Part shown: in pieces, positions 43,306 to 51,228 of the stretch
Layout of the letters: every line of letters begins with the position of its first letter
Position numbering within the stretch: the first letter of the stretch is position 1
Assembly (NCBI RefSeq): GCF_001591505.1
Contig: NZ_BCVA01000014.1
Location: 46,123-110,122, forward strand
DNA from: Neobacillus niacini NBRC 15566
GTDB lineage: Bacteria > Bacillota > Bacilli > Bacillales > Cytobacillaceae
Direction: 5' to 3'
Length of the DNA stretch: 64,000 bases
The notes under the pieces: generated by a model
Database searches by the model: none
Seen by the model: only the letters and a program-made list of their open reading frames with translations
Told to the model about the DNA's origin: nothing
Program-made: the position numbers and the translations under genes

Positions 43306-43997
43306 TCTGCTCTCTCCTTTTGTCCATAGCGCTGGTTAATCTCATTCAGTAGTTTTTCGTCACCATCCAACAGCCTTAACGAAACCCAGCGGGCGGACAT
43401 CTGATTACCAATAAGTTCAGAAACTTTTGGTTCAATTTTCTTTATTTTGTCTTCAATTTCATCGGCGTAGGTTGTTTGAACCGGTTGACATTCGATTGCC
43501 CCGGTCACGATACGATCGATGGTATCAAGCAGCATAGGGAACCCTTTTTTGTTTCGCGCCGATATTTTAATGACCGGAACGCCTAATCGATTTGTTAAAA
43601 TCCGCTCATTAATGGAAATCCCTTGTTGTTCTGCCACATCGATTAAGTTAATACAGATGATTACATTTTTTGTCATTTCCAATACCTGTAAGGCCAAATT
43701 AAAATTTCGCTCTAATGAAGTTGCATCCAGTACAACTACAGTAACATCAGGTTTCTCGAAAACAATATAGTTTCGTGCTACCTCTTCATCACTTGAATTG
43801 GAAAAAAGCGAATAGGTACCTGGAAGATCAATCAAATTAAACATTTTATCTTTATATTGAACATTCCCTTGTGCGAGCGAAACAGTCTTCCCAGCCCAGT
43901 TCCCTGTATGTTGTCTTAAGCCCGTTAAGGCATTAAATAAAGTACTTTTTCCGGTATTCGGATTTCCCGCCAAGGCCACACGATAACTATTCCCCAT
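43302..43997 (-). CDS. feoB: FeoB GTPase domain as separate protein
   Basis: A 231-aa cytosolic G protein: G1 GNPNTGKS (11-18), G3 DLPGTYS (57-63), G4 NLID near 117 and SAR near 145. In most bacteria this is the N-terminal domain of a 650-700-aa FeoB; here it ends with the helical GDI-like segment EIEDKIKKIEPKVSELI and stops before the membrane part. It overlaps feoA by 11 bases upstream and the membrane gene by four downstream. GTP hydrolysis gates Fe(II) uptake. Confidence 0.9.
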   Translation of the reverse strand: MGNSYRVALAGNPNTGKSTLFNALTGLRQHTGNWAGKTVSLAQGNVQYKDKMFNLIDLPGTYSLFSNSSDEEVARNYIVFEKPDVTVVVLDATSLERNFNLALQVLEMTKNVIICINLIDVAEQQGISINERILTNRLGVPVIKISARNKKGFPMLLDTIDRIVTGAIECQPVQTTYADEIEDKIKKIEPKVSELIGNQMSARWVSLRLLDGDEKLLNEINQRYGQKERAE

Positions 43998-44241
43998 CTG
44001 TCATCAACACCCCTTCTATACGAGAACTTTCCTCTTTTCTTAAAGCAATGGTCGTTTGACTAACTCGATAAGCAATTGGATCTCCTAAAGGGCTTTTTCT
44101 AATGACCTCGACAATCGCCCCAGTTACAAAGCCTAAATCTAATAATCTCCTTCTCATTACACCGTCCAGATTTAAAGAAGTGATTTGAATCAAATTTCCC
44201 TTTTCACCATCCACAAGTTTTACTGTTTTTGGTTCGCTCAT
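43987..44241 (-). CDS. feoA: Ferrous iron transport protein FeoA
   Basis: An 84-aa SH3-like FeoA protein with the pattern MRRRLLDLGFVTGAIVEVIRKSPLGDPIAYRV (in part). It interacts with FeoB. It heads the feoA-feoB(N)-feoB(C) operon. The upstream region has TTGACA and TATAAT boxes with a long 19-bp spacer; I could not identify a convincing Fur box. Confidence 0.92.
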   Translation of the reverse strand: MSEPKTVKLVDGEKGNLIQITSLNLDGVMRRRLLDLGFVTGAIVEVIRKSPLGDPIAYRVSQTTIALRKEESSRIEGVLMTDGE

Positions 44242-44326
44242 ATCTCTTTCCCCTTTATTAAAGTTTTTCCTTCGTGCAACTTTTTCTTAATTATATGCTA
44301 AAACATACAACTTGTGTCAATTTTCG

Positions 44327-44362
44327 AAAAAAAAAAATTAGCTGCCTACTTTAGGCAGCTAA
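44327..44362 (-). terminator. Terminator of the SatD-like/DUF3307 operon
   Basis: Minus-strand stem TTAGCTGCCTA/TAGGCAGCTAA followed by a run of about eleven T; lies shortly after the DUF3307 stop. Confidence 0.88.
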
Positions 44363-44373
44363 AAATATAAATT

Positions 44374-45237
44374 TTAGGTCAATACTTCCCTTAGGAGTAT
44401 TCCCAGTGTAATTCCTAAAAACATCGATGTCAGCGTCCCCAAAAGAAAATACTCTGCCCAGTTCCGGTCATCCATTTGTTTGAAACGGGCAATCGACTTT
44501 GCCGCAACGATAAATCCAATCGCTGGATAAGCACTGTAGAAGGTTAACAATATAACTAGTAATCTCTCAATATACCCAATTAATTTTCCCCGGGAGAGAT
44601 CGTGTTTGCTAAAAATGGTATAGTTATATTCCTCTGTCAAAGCTCTATTGCCCTTATGGTTCATGGCATATTGAGCCTCTTGCCGTTCATTTTTAAATGT
44701 ATATTTTCCTTCAAATGTTAAAAGCTGATTTGGCAGTGAGCCTAATAAAATTTTTATCATGTGCCCACTAACACTAGTGGCAAGAATCAGAACAATAAGA
44801 ATGAATAATACCGAGTTTATGGTTCCTAATTCTTTCCCGTTTAGGAAAAATTCATGGATCCCTGCAAGTTTAACTCCTAAAAAGAATTGTCCAGCAAGTA
44901 GGATTATTCCAAGGTGTAACAGCTGATCAATCGTGAAGAAACTAGCTCTTTTTACGTTCTCTTCACTGCTTATTTTTAAGGTATCGAGAAGTCTGATTTT
45001 AAGGATATCGATAATAAAATGGCTGCTCACAATAAAAAGCAACGGAAAAATAAGACTCGTTACAATACTCACTTCTTCAGATAAAAAAAGGTAAAAAACA
45101 GTAAGCACAAGTATATTAACAAGAAAATGGTGGCCGATATGCTTCGTAATATTTTTCATCTTATCTACGACCATTTTATCGGTCTGCAAATAAAAGTCAG
45201 CTATGAGATGGGCCAGAACGAGGGATAATAATAGCAT
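44374..45237 (-). CDS. DUF3307 membrane protein
   Basis: A 287-aa membrane protein of the DUF3307 family. The N-terminus LVLAHLIADFYLQTDKMV is diagnostic, and hydrophobic helices cover most of the length, ending LGTLTSMFLGITLGILL. Function unknown. It is the second gene after the SatD-like gene, 19 bases apart, an association known from other Firmicutes. Confidence 0.88.
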   Translation of the reverse strand: MLLLSLVLAHLIADFYLQTDKMVVDKMKNITKHIGHHFLVNILVLTVFYLFLSEEVSIVTSLIFPLLFIVSSHFIIDILKIRLLDTLKISSEENVKRASFFTIDQLLHLGIILLAGQFFLGVKLAGIHEFFLNGKELGTINSVLFILIVLILATSVSGHMIKILLGSLPNQLLTFEGKYTFKNERQEAQYAMNHKGNRALTEEYNYTIFSKHDLSRGKLIGYIERLLVILLTFYSAYPAIGFIVAAKSIARFKQMDDRNWAEYFLLGTLTSMFLGITLGILLREVLT

Positions 45238-45256
45238 GGAAACTCCTCTCTATCGA

Positions 45257-46033
45257 TCATTTCTTAATATAATTTAATTTCAACTGATGTCGAATTGATA
45301 CCATTAATGATTCACTTTTTACCTTCCCTTGATTATCGTTATACGATTTTTCCTGCAGTGAATCTAGAATGGTGACTAACTCGGTAAAAACCTTTATGAT
45401 TTCTTCAGATTTTCCTTTTTTATAATGACTGGAAATGGTCGGTGCTGTTTTTTCAAGCAGCTTTGCTACCATTTTTTGCTGCTGCAAAATAAGGTAATAG
45501 CTAAAAACCTGTTCCTGAATCGGAGTTTGCTCTTCTAACATGGTCATTTGTAAACGTAATAATGAATTGATTAAAACCTCAAACTCATTCCGAAACTGGT
45601 TATATGGAAATTGTGAAATATCTTGATAAAATTGATCAAGTTCAAATTTAAATAGTGGTCTAACTGGCTCCTGTTTTAATAAATCGTTCGCATATCTTGC
45701 TTGCTTGATTAACGGGTGGATCCACTTCTCAATATCGACTTCTTCTAACTTTTTATCACTATCGCCAAAGGACAAACCAAAATAAGGGGTATGGTCACGA
45801 TACTTCCAAACCCTGCAGATAAAAAAAGCGATAATATATGCTGTCGAATAGCCATAGCCGGCAAAAATAATCTCATCGCCCGCACGGTGTTTTACCTTGC
45901 AATGACCGAACTCCTTCGTCCAAACATTAATCGAGTTTACCATCTCATCTAGATAGTTCGTCAATTCTTCTCCCATTTCAACGGATGAAGAGTTACTTAC
46001 ATCTAGTATAAAAATGGAAATAGGATGATTCAT
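45257..46033 (-). CDS. SatD-like protein
   Basis: A 258-aa soluble protein; the N-terminal part ISIFILDVSNSSSV and KHRAGDEIIFAGYG recalls the SatD family and, more loosely, the nucleotide-cyclase/GGDEF fold. The C-terminal part is helical (QMTMLEEQTPIQEQVFSYYLILQQQKM, in part). It starts after AAGGAG and precedes DUF3307. The family has a proposed role in acid tolerance or signalling in streptococci; no function is established here. Confidence 0.75.
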   Translation of the reverse strand: MNHPISIFILDVSNSSSVEMGEELTNYLDEMVNSINVWTKEFGHCKVKHRAGDEIIFAGYGYSTAYIIAFFICRVWKYRDHTPYFGLSFGDSDKKLEEVDIEKWIHPLIKQARYANDLLKQEPVRPLFKFELDQFYQDISQFPYNQFRNEFEVLINSLLRLQMTMLEEQTPIQEQVFSYYLILQQQKMVAKLLEKTAPTISSHYKKGKSEEIIKVFTELVTILDSLQEKSYNDNQGKVKSESLMVSIRHQLKLNYIKK

Positions 46034-46053
46034 TAGCTTACTCCTTCATTCCA

Positions 46054-46104
46054 AAAATTAGATTATATAGTCTAATTTTAGTTGATTTAGAGTAAATAGT
46101 CAAA
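46054..46104 (-). promoter_or_regulatory. Promoter with double operator-like repeat (SatD-like operon)
   Basis: -35 TTGACT (46098-46103), 17-bp spacer, -10 TAAAAT (46075-46080). A near-perfect palindrome TTAGATTATATAGTCTAA (46058-46075, arms extend to 46054-46079) covers the start site, and a related TTAGAGTAAATAGTCAAA (46087-46104) covers the -35. Both copies share AGA-TA-ATAGTC; a dimeric repressor binding both would block transcription. Confidence 0.6.
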
Positions 46105-46131
46105 CTTTCATCCGAATAGATAAAAATGCAC

Positions 46132-48417
46132 CTATATGACCGTAAAACTCCGCCACTCTTGTGGGAGTATGTCTTGATAGTGTCTATGTAAAAACCGGTC
46201 GTCTACCAGCACAATCGTCCCACGGTCTTCTTCAGAGCGGATTAACCGTCCACCCGCCTGTAATACCTTGTTCATTCCAGGAAATACATAGGCATAATCA
46301 TAACCGCTTTTTTCCTTTTGATTAAAATGGTCCTTGATAAGATTACGTTCATAGCACAACTGTGGAAGACCTACACCGATCACCACCACGCCATTTAACC
46401 GGTCACCTTTTAAATCGACACCTTCTGAAAAAACTCCGCCAAGTACGGCAAATCCAACCAGTGTCTTTGTTTGATTTGGTTTGAACTCTGCTAAGAATGC
46501 TTCTCTTTCCTGCTCAGACATTCCCGAACCCTGAAGTAAGGTATTGATTCCCGGAAATTCTGTTACAAACTGTTCATATACCGCAAGCAAATATTGATAG
46601 GACGGAAAAAAGACTAAATAATTACCCGGTCGATTTTGAACTAAGGAATGAATCATAGATGCAATTGGCTCTTTTGTTCTCTCTCGGTCACGATATCTAG
46701 TCGAAAGCGGCTTAATAAAAATATCTGTCTGTTCTTCTTTAAAAGGTGAAGGAATCGACAGTGAATAATCGTCCACTTGCCCGCCAAGTATATCCTGATA
46801 ATAAGATAACGGAGATAGCGTGGCAGAAAAAAAGACTTTTGAACGATAGTTTTTTCCCATTTTCTGCAATAATTTGGATGGATCGATACAGAACAATTTT
46901 AGTTTTACATCGTTTTTATTTTTCTCTCCATAAATCACATAATGATCATCAAGTAGTTCAACTATTTTCAAAAAAGCATTGACTTGAAAGTACATTTCCA
47001 ATAGGTTTGGAGCATTCTCTTTTTGTAGATACAGCTCAGCACCTTCATGAAATTGGGTTAACAACTCCACCAGTTCTTCATCCAACTGTTCCAAAGTAAA
47101 TTCACTCTGCTCGCCATGATTCTTTTTTAAAGAGATAAACCAAGCATTTATTTGAGAAGCAGAATCAGATATAACTTTATTGACAGGTTTAAATTCCTTC
47201 TTTAATTGAAGAAACGTATCCTTGTTTATGGAAGCAGAGAACATTTCTCTTCCGCGATCAACCAGATTATGAGCTTCATCAACTAATAAGAGTGTTGACT
47301 TCTTCTGATCCTCAAACAAACGTTTTAACGAAACGCGAGGATCAAAAATATAATTATAATCACAAATGACAGCGTCAACTGCATAAGCAAGATCAATCGA
47401 GAATTCAAAAGGACAAAGGGTATGTTTACGAGCGTATTTCTCGATTACTTCACGATTCATAAGGTTTTCATTTGAAACCATATCTAATACAGCTTTATTG
47501 ATTCGATCATAATAACCATCAGCAAACTCACAATAATCTTTCTGACATTTGGTCTCATCCTTAAAACAAACCTTGTCCTTCGCCGTAATCGTAACGGATT
47601 TCATACATAGCCCGCAAGATCGCATTCGTTCTACAGCCTCTTCTGCGGTTGTCCGCGTAATAGTCTTAGCGGTGAGATAAAAAATACGATTTAAAAGCCC
47701 CTCTCCCATAGCTTTTACAGCAGGAAAAAAGGTTGAAATCGTTTTGCCAATCCCAGTTGGTGCTTTTACAAACAAACTTTTTTCTTCTAATATTGTCTTA
47801 TAAACACCACCCGCGAGTTTCCGTTGTCCAGCTCGGTATGATTCAAATGGGAAAACGAGTTGTTTACTACTTTCATTCCGCGCTTTTCGGTGATCATGAA
47901 GTAATTTTGCATAAGGATAATAATTCTCGACTACCTCATGAACAAACACATCTAATTCCTCAATTGTAAAACTCTTTTTTAAATATCTTTTCTCATCACT
48001 TTCAACCTGCACATAGGTGAGCTGAACGAAGATTTCCTGTAACTGATGATCCTTGGCATATATATAAGCGTACATTTTTACTTGTGCCCAATGAACGGGG
48101 AGACCCTCTTGCCCAAGGTGTTCCAACGGCTGAGAGGTAGATTTAATCTCATCAATTATTACCGCTCCATCACGCAATAATAAACCATCAAATCTTCCAT
48201 CAATTGTAAATACAAGATCTTTTAAGGGTAGTTCAGCCCGAAGATAAACTTCCTTTTGATCAGTTTCTTGATATGTACGTTGGATTTTTTGGTGAATTCT
48301 TGTTCCATCTAGCATCGTGGACTGTGATCTGAACCTGGAATCAATACTGCCACTGCTATAAACATGTTCCACGAGCGTTCTAACCGCAATTTGAATGGTA
48401 TTAATCAAGAATCTCAC
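46132..48417 (-). CDS. PD-(D/E)XK nuclease fused to XPD/DinG-type Fe-S helicase
   Basis: A 761-aa DNA-repair-type protein. Residues 1-190 resemble a Cas4/RecB-like PD-(D/E)XK nuclease (FTIDGRFDGLLL ... VIIDEIKST). The SF2 helicase follows, with Walker A KAPTGIGKT near 223, four cysteines of an Fe-S cluster domain (C-x2-C ... C ... C, near 270-300), DEAH as LLLVDEAHNL near 375 and the C-terminal motif QAGGRLIRSEEDRG. The start is GTG 48417, or TTG 48408 with better spacing from AAGGTGA. Probably unwinds and trims damaged DNA; fused nuclease-DinG proteins are known in Firmicutes. Confidence 0.88.
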   Translation of the reverse strand: MRFLINTIQIAVRTLVEHVYSSGSIDSRFRSQSTMLDGTRIHQKIQRTYQETDQKEVYLRAELPLKDLVFTIDGRFDGLLLRDGAVIIDEIKSTSQPLEHLGQEGLPVHWAQVKMYAYIYAKDHQLQEIFVQLTYVQVESDEKRYLKKSFTIEELDVFVHEVVENYYPYAKLLHDHRKARNESSKQLVFPFESYRAGQRKLAGGVYKTILEEKSLFVKAPTGIGKTISTFFPAVKAMGEGLLNRIFYLTAKTITRTTAEEAVERMRSCGLCMKSVTITAKDKVCFKDETKCQKDYCEFADGYYDRINKAVLDMVSNENLMNREVIEKYARKHTLCPFEFSIDLAYAVDAVICDYNYIFDPRVSLKRLFEDQKKSTLLLVDEAHNLVDRGREMFSASINKDTFLQLKKEFKPVNKVISDSASQINAWFISLKKNHGEQSEFTLEQLDEELVELLTQFHEGAELYLQKENAPNLLEMYFQVNAFLKIVELLDDHYVIYGEKNKNDVKLKLFCIDPSKLLQKMGKNYRSKVFFSATLSPLSYYQDILGGQVDDYSLSIPSPFKEEQTDIFIKPLSTRYRDRERTKEPIASMIHSLVQNRPGNYLVFFPSYQYLLAVYEQFVTEFPGINTLLQGSGMSEQEREAFLAEFKPNQTKTLVGFAVLGGVFSEGVDLKGDRLNGVVVIGVGLPQLCYERNLIKDHFNQKEKSGYDYAYVFPGMNKVLQAGGRLIRSEEDRGTIVLVDDRFLHRHYQDILPQEWRSFTVI

Positions 48418-48430
48418 CTTCTCCGAATAA

Positions 48431-48442
48431 GAATGTATGTTC
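48431..48442. promoter_or_regulatory. Candidate LexA (SOS) box upstream of nuclease-helicase
   Basis: GAACATACATTC (minus strand) matches the Bacillus LexA core GAACNNNNGTTC at seven of eight fixed positions. It lies 14-25 bp upstream of the nuclease-helicase start. A damage-inducible helicase would be logical, but one site with a mismatch is weak evidence. Confidence 0.35.
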
Positions 48443-48475
48443 CTATGTTATTATATCAGAAATCAATCAATAATT

Positions 48476-48515
48476 GAAAAAAAATAGAGAACAAGTATCT
48501 GCCTTGTTCTCTATT
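48476..48515 (-). terminator. Terminator of proBA
   Basis: Minus-strand 13-bp perfect stem AATAGAGAACAAG/CTTGTTCTCTATT with a 7-base loop followed by T-rich sequence; just after the proA stop. Confidence 0.88.
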
Positions 48516-48520
48516 ACTTA

Positions 48521-49762
48521 TTATGAACGAATTTGACCTGTCCCCTGCACGATTGCTTTTGTAGTAGTAATAGCTCTTAACCCCATTGGCCCGCGTGCAT
48601 GCAATTTTTGTGTACTAATGCCAATTTCAGCTCCATAGCCAAATTGTTCCCCATCAGTAAAACGGGTGGAAGCGTTATGATAAACCACGGCTGCGTCGAT
48701 CGCCTGGAAGAATAATCGTACATTTTCATCGTTCTCACTTATGATCGCTTCCGAATGCTTTGTACCGTACCCGTCAATATGTTGGATGGCTTCCTTCACA
48801 CCTTTAACTACTTTTACGGCTAGTATGGGTGCTAAGAATTCATTCTGCCAGTCCTCTTCAACAGCTATGTTTATAAATGGATATTGTGCAACAAGCTCTT
48901 CATCGCCTCTAAGCTCCACGCCTTTTTCTTTTAAGGAATGAACCATCTCGGATATATATGGCCAATTCTCATGTAGGACAAGGGTTTCAGCTGCATTACA
49001 TACAGATGGACGATGCAATTTTGCATTAATCGTAATATCAATTGCCATTTGTTTTTGTGCAGTTTCATCGATAAATATGTGACAATTTCCAACACCTGTT
49101 TCAAGAACAGGTACGGTTGCATTTTGAATAACAGATTGAATCAAACCTGCGCCGCCTCGAGGAATCAGCACATCAAGATATTGGTTTAGTTTAAACATTT
49201 GCGAAGCCGTTTCCCTGCTCGTATCCTCAAGGAGCTGTACCGCATCTGCCGGTATTTTACTTTCAGCAAGAGCAGCACGCATTACTTTTACCAGAGCCTT
49301 ATTGGAATTCAGGGCAGAAGTGCTTCCTCGTAACAGGACAGCATTTCCGGCTTTAAGACATAGACTGCCTGCGTCAACTGTTACATTCGGACGAGCTTCA
49401 TACACCATTCCGATGACACCGAGCGGAACACGAACGGTATGAATCTGTAAACCATTGGGCCGCTCCCAAGCTTCTATGGTTTCTCCAATTGGATCTTGGA
49501 GTTTAATTAACTGGCGAATCCCTTCTACTATTTGTTCAATTCTTTCTTCGGTAAGCAATAACCGATCCAACAAAGACGGAGAAAATCCATTTTCCTCTCC
49601 AGCTTGAATATCTTTTGCATTTTCAGTAAGGATCAATTCCTTTTCCGTCAATAATCGGTCAGCCATTTTCGCTAAGGCTTCATTTTTCTCATCCGTAGAG
49701 AGAATAGCAAGAGCCTTTGAAGCTGATCTTAGTTTTTTTGCTTTTTCTAATAATTCACTCAT
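48521..49762 (-). CDS. proA: Gamma-glutamyl phosphate reductase
   Basis: A 413-aa NADPH-dependent enzyme of proline synthesis reducing gamma-glutamyl phosphate to the semialdehyde. The aldehyde-dehydrogenase-like fold shows [17 protein letters not shown] and the catalytic Cys in [14 protein letters not shown]. The start is ATG 49762 ([12 protein letters not shown]), 11 bases after GAGGAG; a GTG at 49774 overlaps proB. Operon with proB under T-box control. Confidence 0.95.
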   Translation of the reverse strand: MSELLEKAKKLRSASKALAILSTDEKNEALAKMADRLLTEKELILTENAKDIQAGEENGFSPSLLDRLLLTEERIEQIVEGIRQLIKLQDPIGETIEAWERPNGLQIHTVRVPLGVIGMVYEARPNVTVDAGSLCLKAGNAVLLRGSTSALNSNKALVKVMRAALAESKIPADAVQLLEDTSRETASQMFKLNQYLDVLIPRGGAGLIQSVIQNATVPVLETGVGNCHIFIDETAQKQMAIDITINAKLHRPSVCNAAETLVLHENWPYISEMVHSLKEKGVELRGDEELVAQYPFINIAVEEDWQNEFLAPILAVKVVKGVKEAIQHIDGYGTKHSEAIISENDENVRLFFQAIDAAVVYHNASTRFTDGEQFGYGAEIGISTQKLHARGPMGLRAITTTKAIVQGTGQIRS

Positions 49763-49770
49763 GATAAAAT

Positions 49771-50883
49771 TCACTCCTCTGGCAGAGTGACCCAGTTATT
49801 GCGATGAATCACTTCTGCTCGTTTATTAATTGAAAAATCTTTCGTTTTCTCGCCAGGTAACCCTTTAATCATTTGTAAATTTTTTGCAGAATAATAGATT
49901 TGTCCTTTACCAATCAATTCACCTCTTTGATTGTGCACCTCGACAACATCCATTGCATTAAAATCACCAATTACCTTCGTAACCCCGACAGGCAGCAAAC
50001 TTTTCCCATTTGTAATAATCGCCTCTTCTGCCCCGTCATCAATCTCCACAATGCCTGCTGTATGTGAATGAAAAGCAATCCATTGCTTTTTCTTTTGCAT
50101 TTGTGTCTGAAAAGAGCCTCCAATATAAGTTCCGTCGCCTTTACCCTCTAAAATAGTTAAGAGCTTTTCCTTCCCCTGACCTTTCCCAACAAAGACACTA
50201 ACACCGAAGGAAAGAGCTTTCTTGGCTGCCAAGAGCTTTGATTTCATTCCGCCTGTTCCAACGGAAGAACCACTGCCTCCTGCTTCTTCAAGCAGTTCAT
50301 CGTTAACCCTTGCAATGAAGTCATATTTCTTCGCATCCTTAACCACTTTTGGATTTCCATTATATAGGCCGTTTACATCCGTTAAAATGATTAAGGCATT
50401 CGCATGTAAAAATCCACTGACGAGAGCAGACAGCATATCATTATCACCAAAGGTTAATTCCTCAATTGAGACAGAGTCGTTTTCATTAATAATGGGTATA
50501 ACCCCCCTTTGAAGCAGCTCCGAAATTGTATTGTAAAGGTTGTGAAACCGCTCAAGGCTATAAAAATCTTCTCTAGTTAATAAAATTTGGGCTGGGACAA
50601 TACCAAATTCCCTAAATTGCAAATGGTAATGCTGCATTAATAATCCCTGACCAACTGCAGCAGCAGCCTGCTTTCCAGCTGTACTTTTAGGCCGTGTCGG
50701 ATAACCAAGTGCTCCAAAGCCCGCTGCTACAGCACCCGATGAGATTAGTATGACATCGTGCCCTTGTTCTTTTATGCAGGCAAGTGCTTCGACATGGTCC
50801 CGAATTTTCTCTTCAGATATCGTACCTGAAGCTGTAGTTAACGAACTGCTTCCTATTTTTACAACCACAAGTTGTTTCTTCAT
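49771..50883 (-). CDS. proB: Glutamate 5-kinase
   Basis: A 370-aa kinase: amino-acid-kinase domain (VVKIGSSSL near 7-15; INENDSVS near 146; [13 protein letters not shown] near 205-220) plus a C-terminal PUA domain from about residue 275. It phosphorylates glutamate, the first step of proline synthesis, and is normally feedback-inhibited by proline. The proline T-box immediately upstream adds transcriptional control. Confidence 0.95.
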   Translation of the reverse strand: MKKQLVVVKIGSSSLTTASGTISEEKIRDHVEALACIKEQGHDVILISSGAVAAGFGALGYPTRPKSTAGKQAAAAVGQGLLMQHYHLQFREFGIVPAQILLTREDFYSLERFHNLYNTISELLQRGVIPIINENDSVSIEELTFGDNDMLSALVSGFLHANALIILTDVNGLYNGNPKVVKDAKKYDFIARVNDELLEEAGGSGSSVGTGGMKSKLLAAKKALSFGVSVFVGKGQGKEKLLTILEGKGDGTYIGGSFQTQMQKKKQWIAFHSHTAGIVEIDDGAEEAIITNGKSLLPVGVTKVIGDFNAMDVVEVHNQRGELIGKGQIYYSAKNLQMIKGLPGEKTKDFSINKRAEVIHRNNWVTLPEE

Positions 50884-50910
50884 CTTACTCTTACCCCTCT
50901 TAAAAAAATA

Positions 50911-51130
50911 AAAAAAACGATTCTTCTGTCCCTAAAACAAGGACGGAAGAATCGTTTCCGCGGTACCACCTTCATTGATGCCTTAAAAAGCATCCACTTT
51001 GATTCCGTAACGAGGGAAAACGGCTTATGTTTGCATAAGCGGTGCGAAAAGGGCAGGTTCAATCTCTTTCCCGTGAGAAACCTTACAGCCTGTGGGTTTC
51101 ACTCTCTAGCACGTTCCCAAGTTTACTAAT
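50911..51130 (-). promoter_or_regulatory. T-box riboswitch (proline), leader of proBA
   Basis: Minus-strand leader with the T-box sequence GGTGGTACCGCGG (50958-50970) and a terminator AAACGATTCTTCTGTCC/GGACGGAAGAATCGTTT with a T-run (50911-50957). Upstream, Stem I carries the specifier context GAA-CCT with the codon at 51055-51057, reading CCU (proline). Uncharged tRNA-Pro would disrupt the terminator and switch on proBA. Supported directly by sequence and the known T-box layout. Confidence 0.93.
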
Positions 51131-51161
51131 CCCATACCATTAACAATTTGTAATTTTACTT

Positions 51162-51190
51162 ATTATCTATAGAAATGAAAGAATTGTCAA
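51162..51190 (-). promoter_or_regulatory. Sigma-A promoter of proBA
   Basis: -35 TTGACA (51185-51190), 17-bp spacer, -10 GATAAT (51162-51167), immediately upstream of the T-box leader. Confidence 0.85.
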
Positions 51191-51228
51191 GGATGTTTTT
51201 TGAAAATTAAATTATTACTCTCGTTCTT

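Noticed and set aside
44242..44330. Fur box upstream of feoA
   Set aside because: No stretch resembles the GATAATGATAATCATTATC-type consensus well enough; only promoter-like boxes with a 19-bp spacer are visible.
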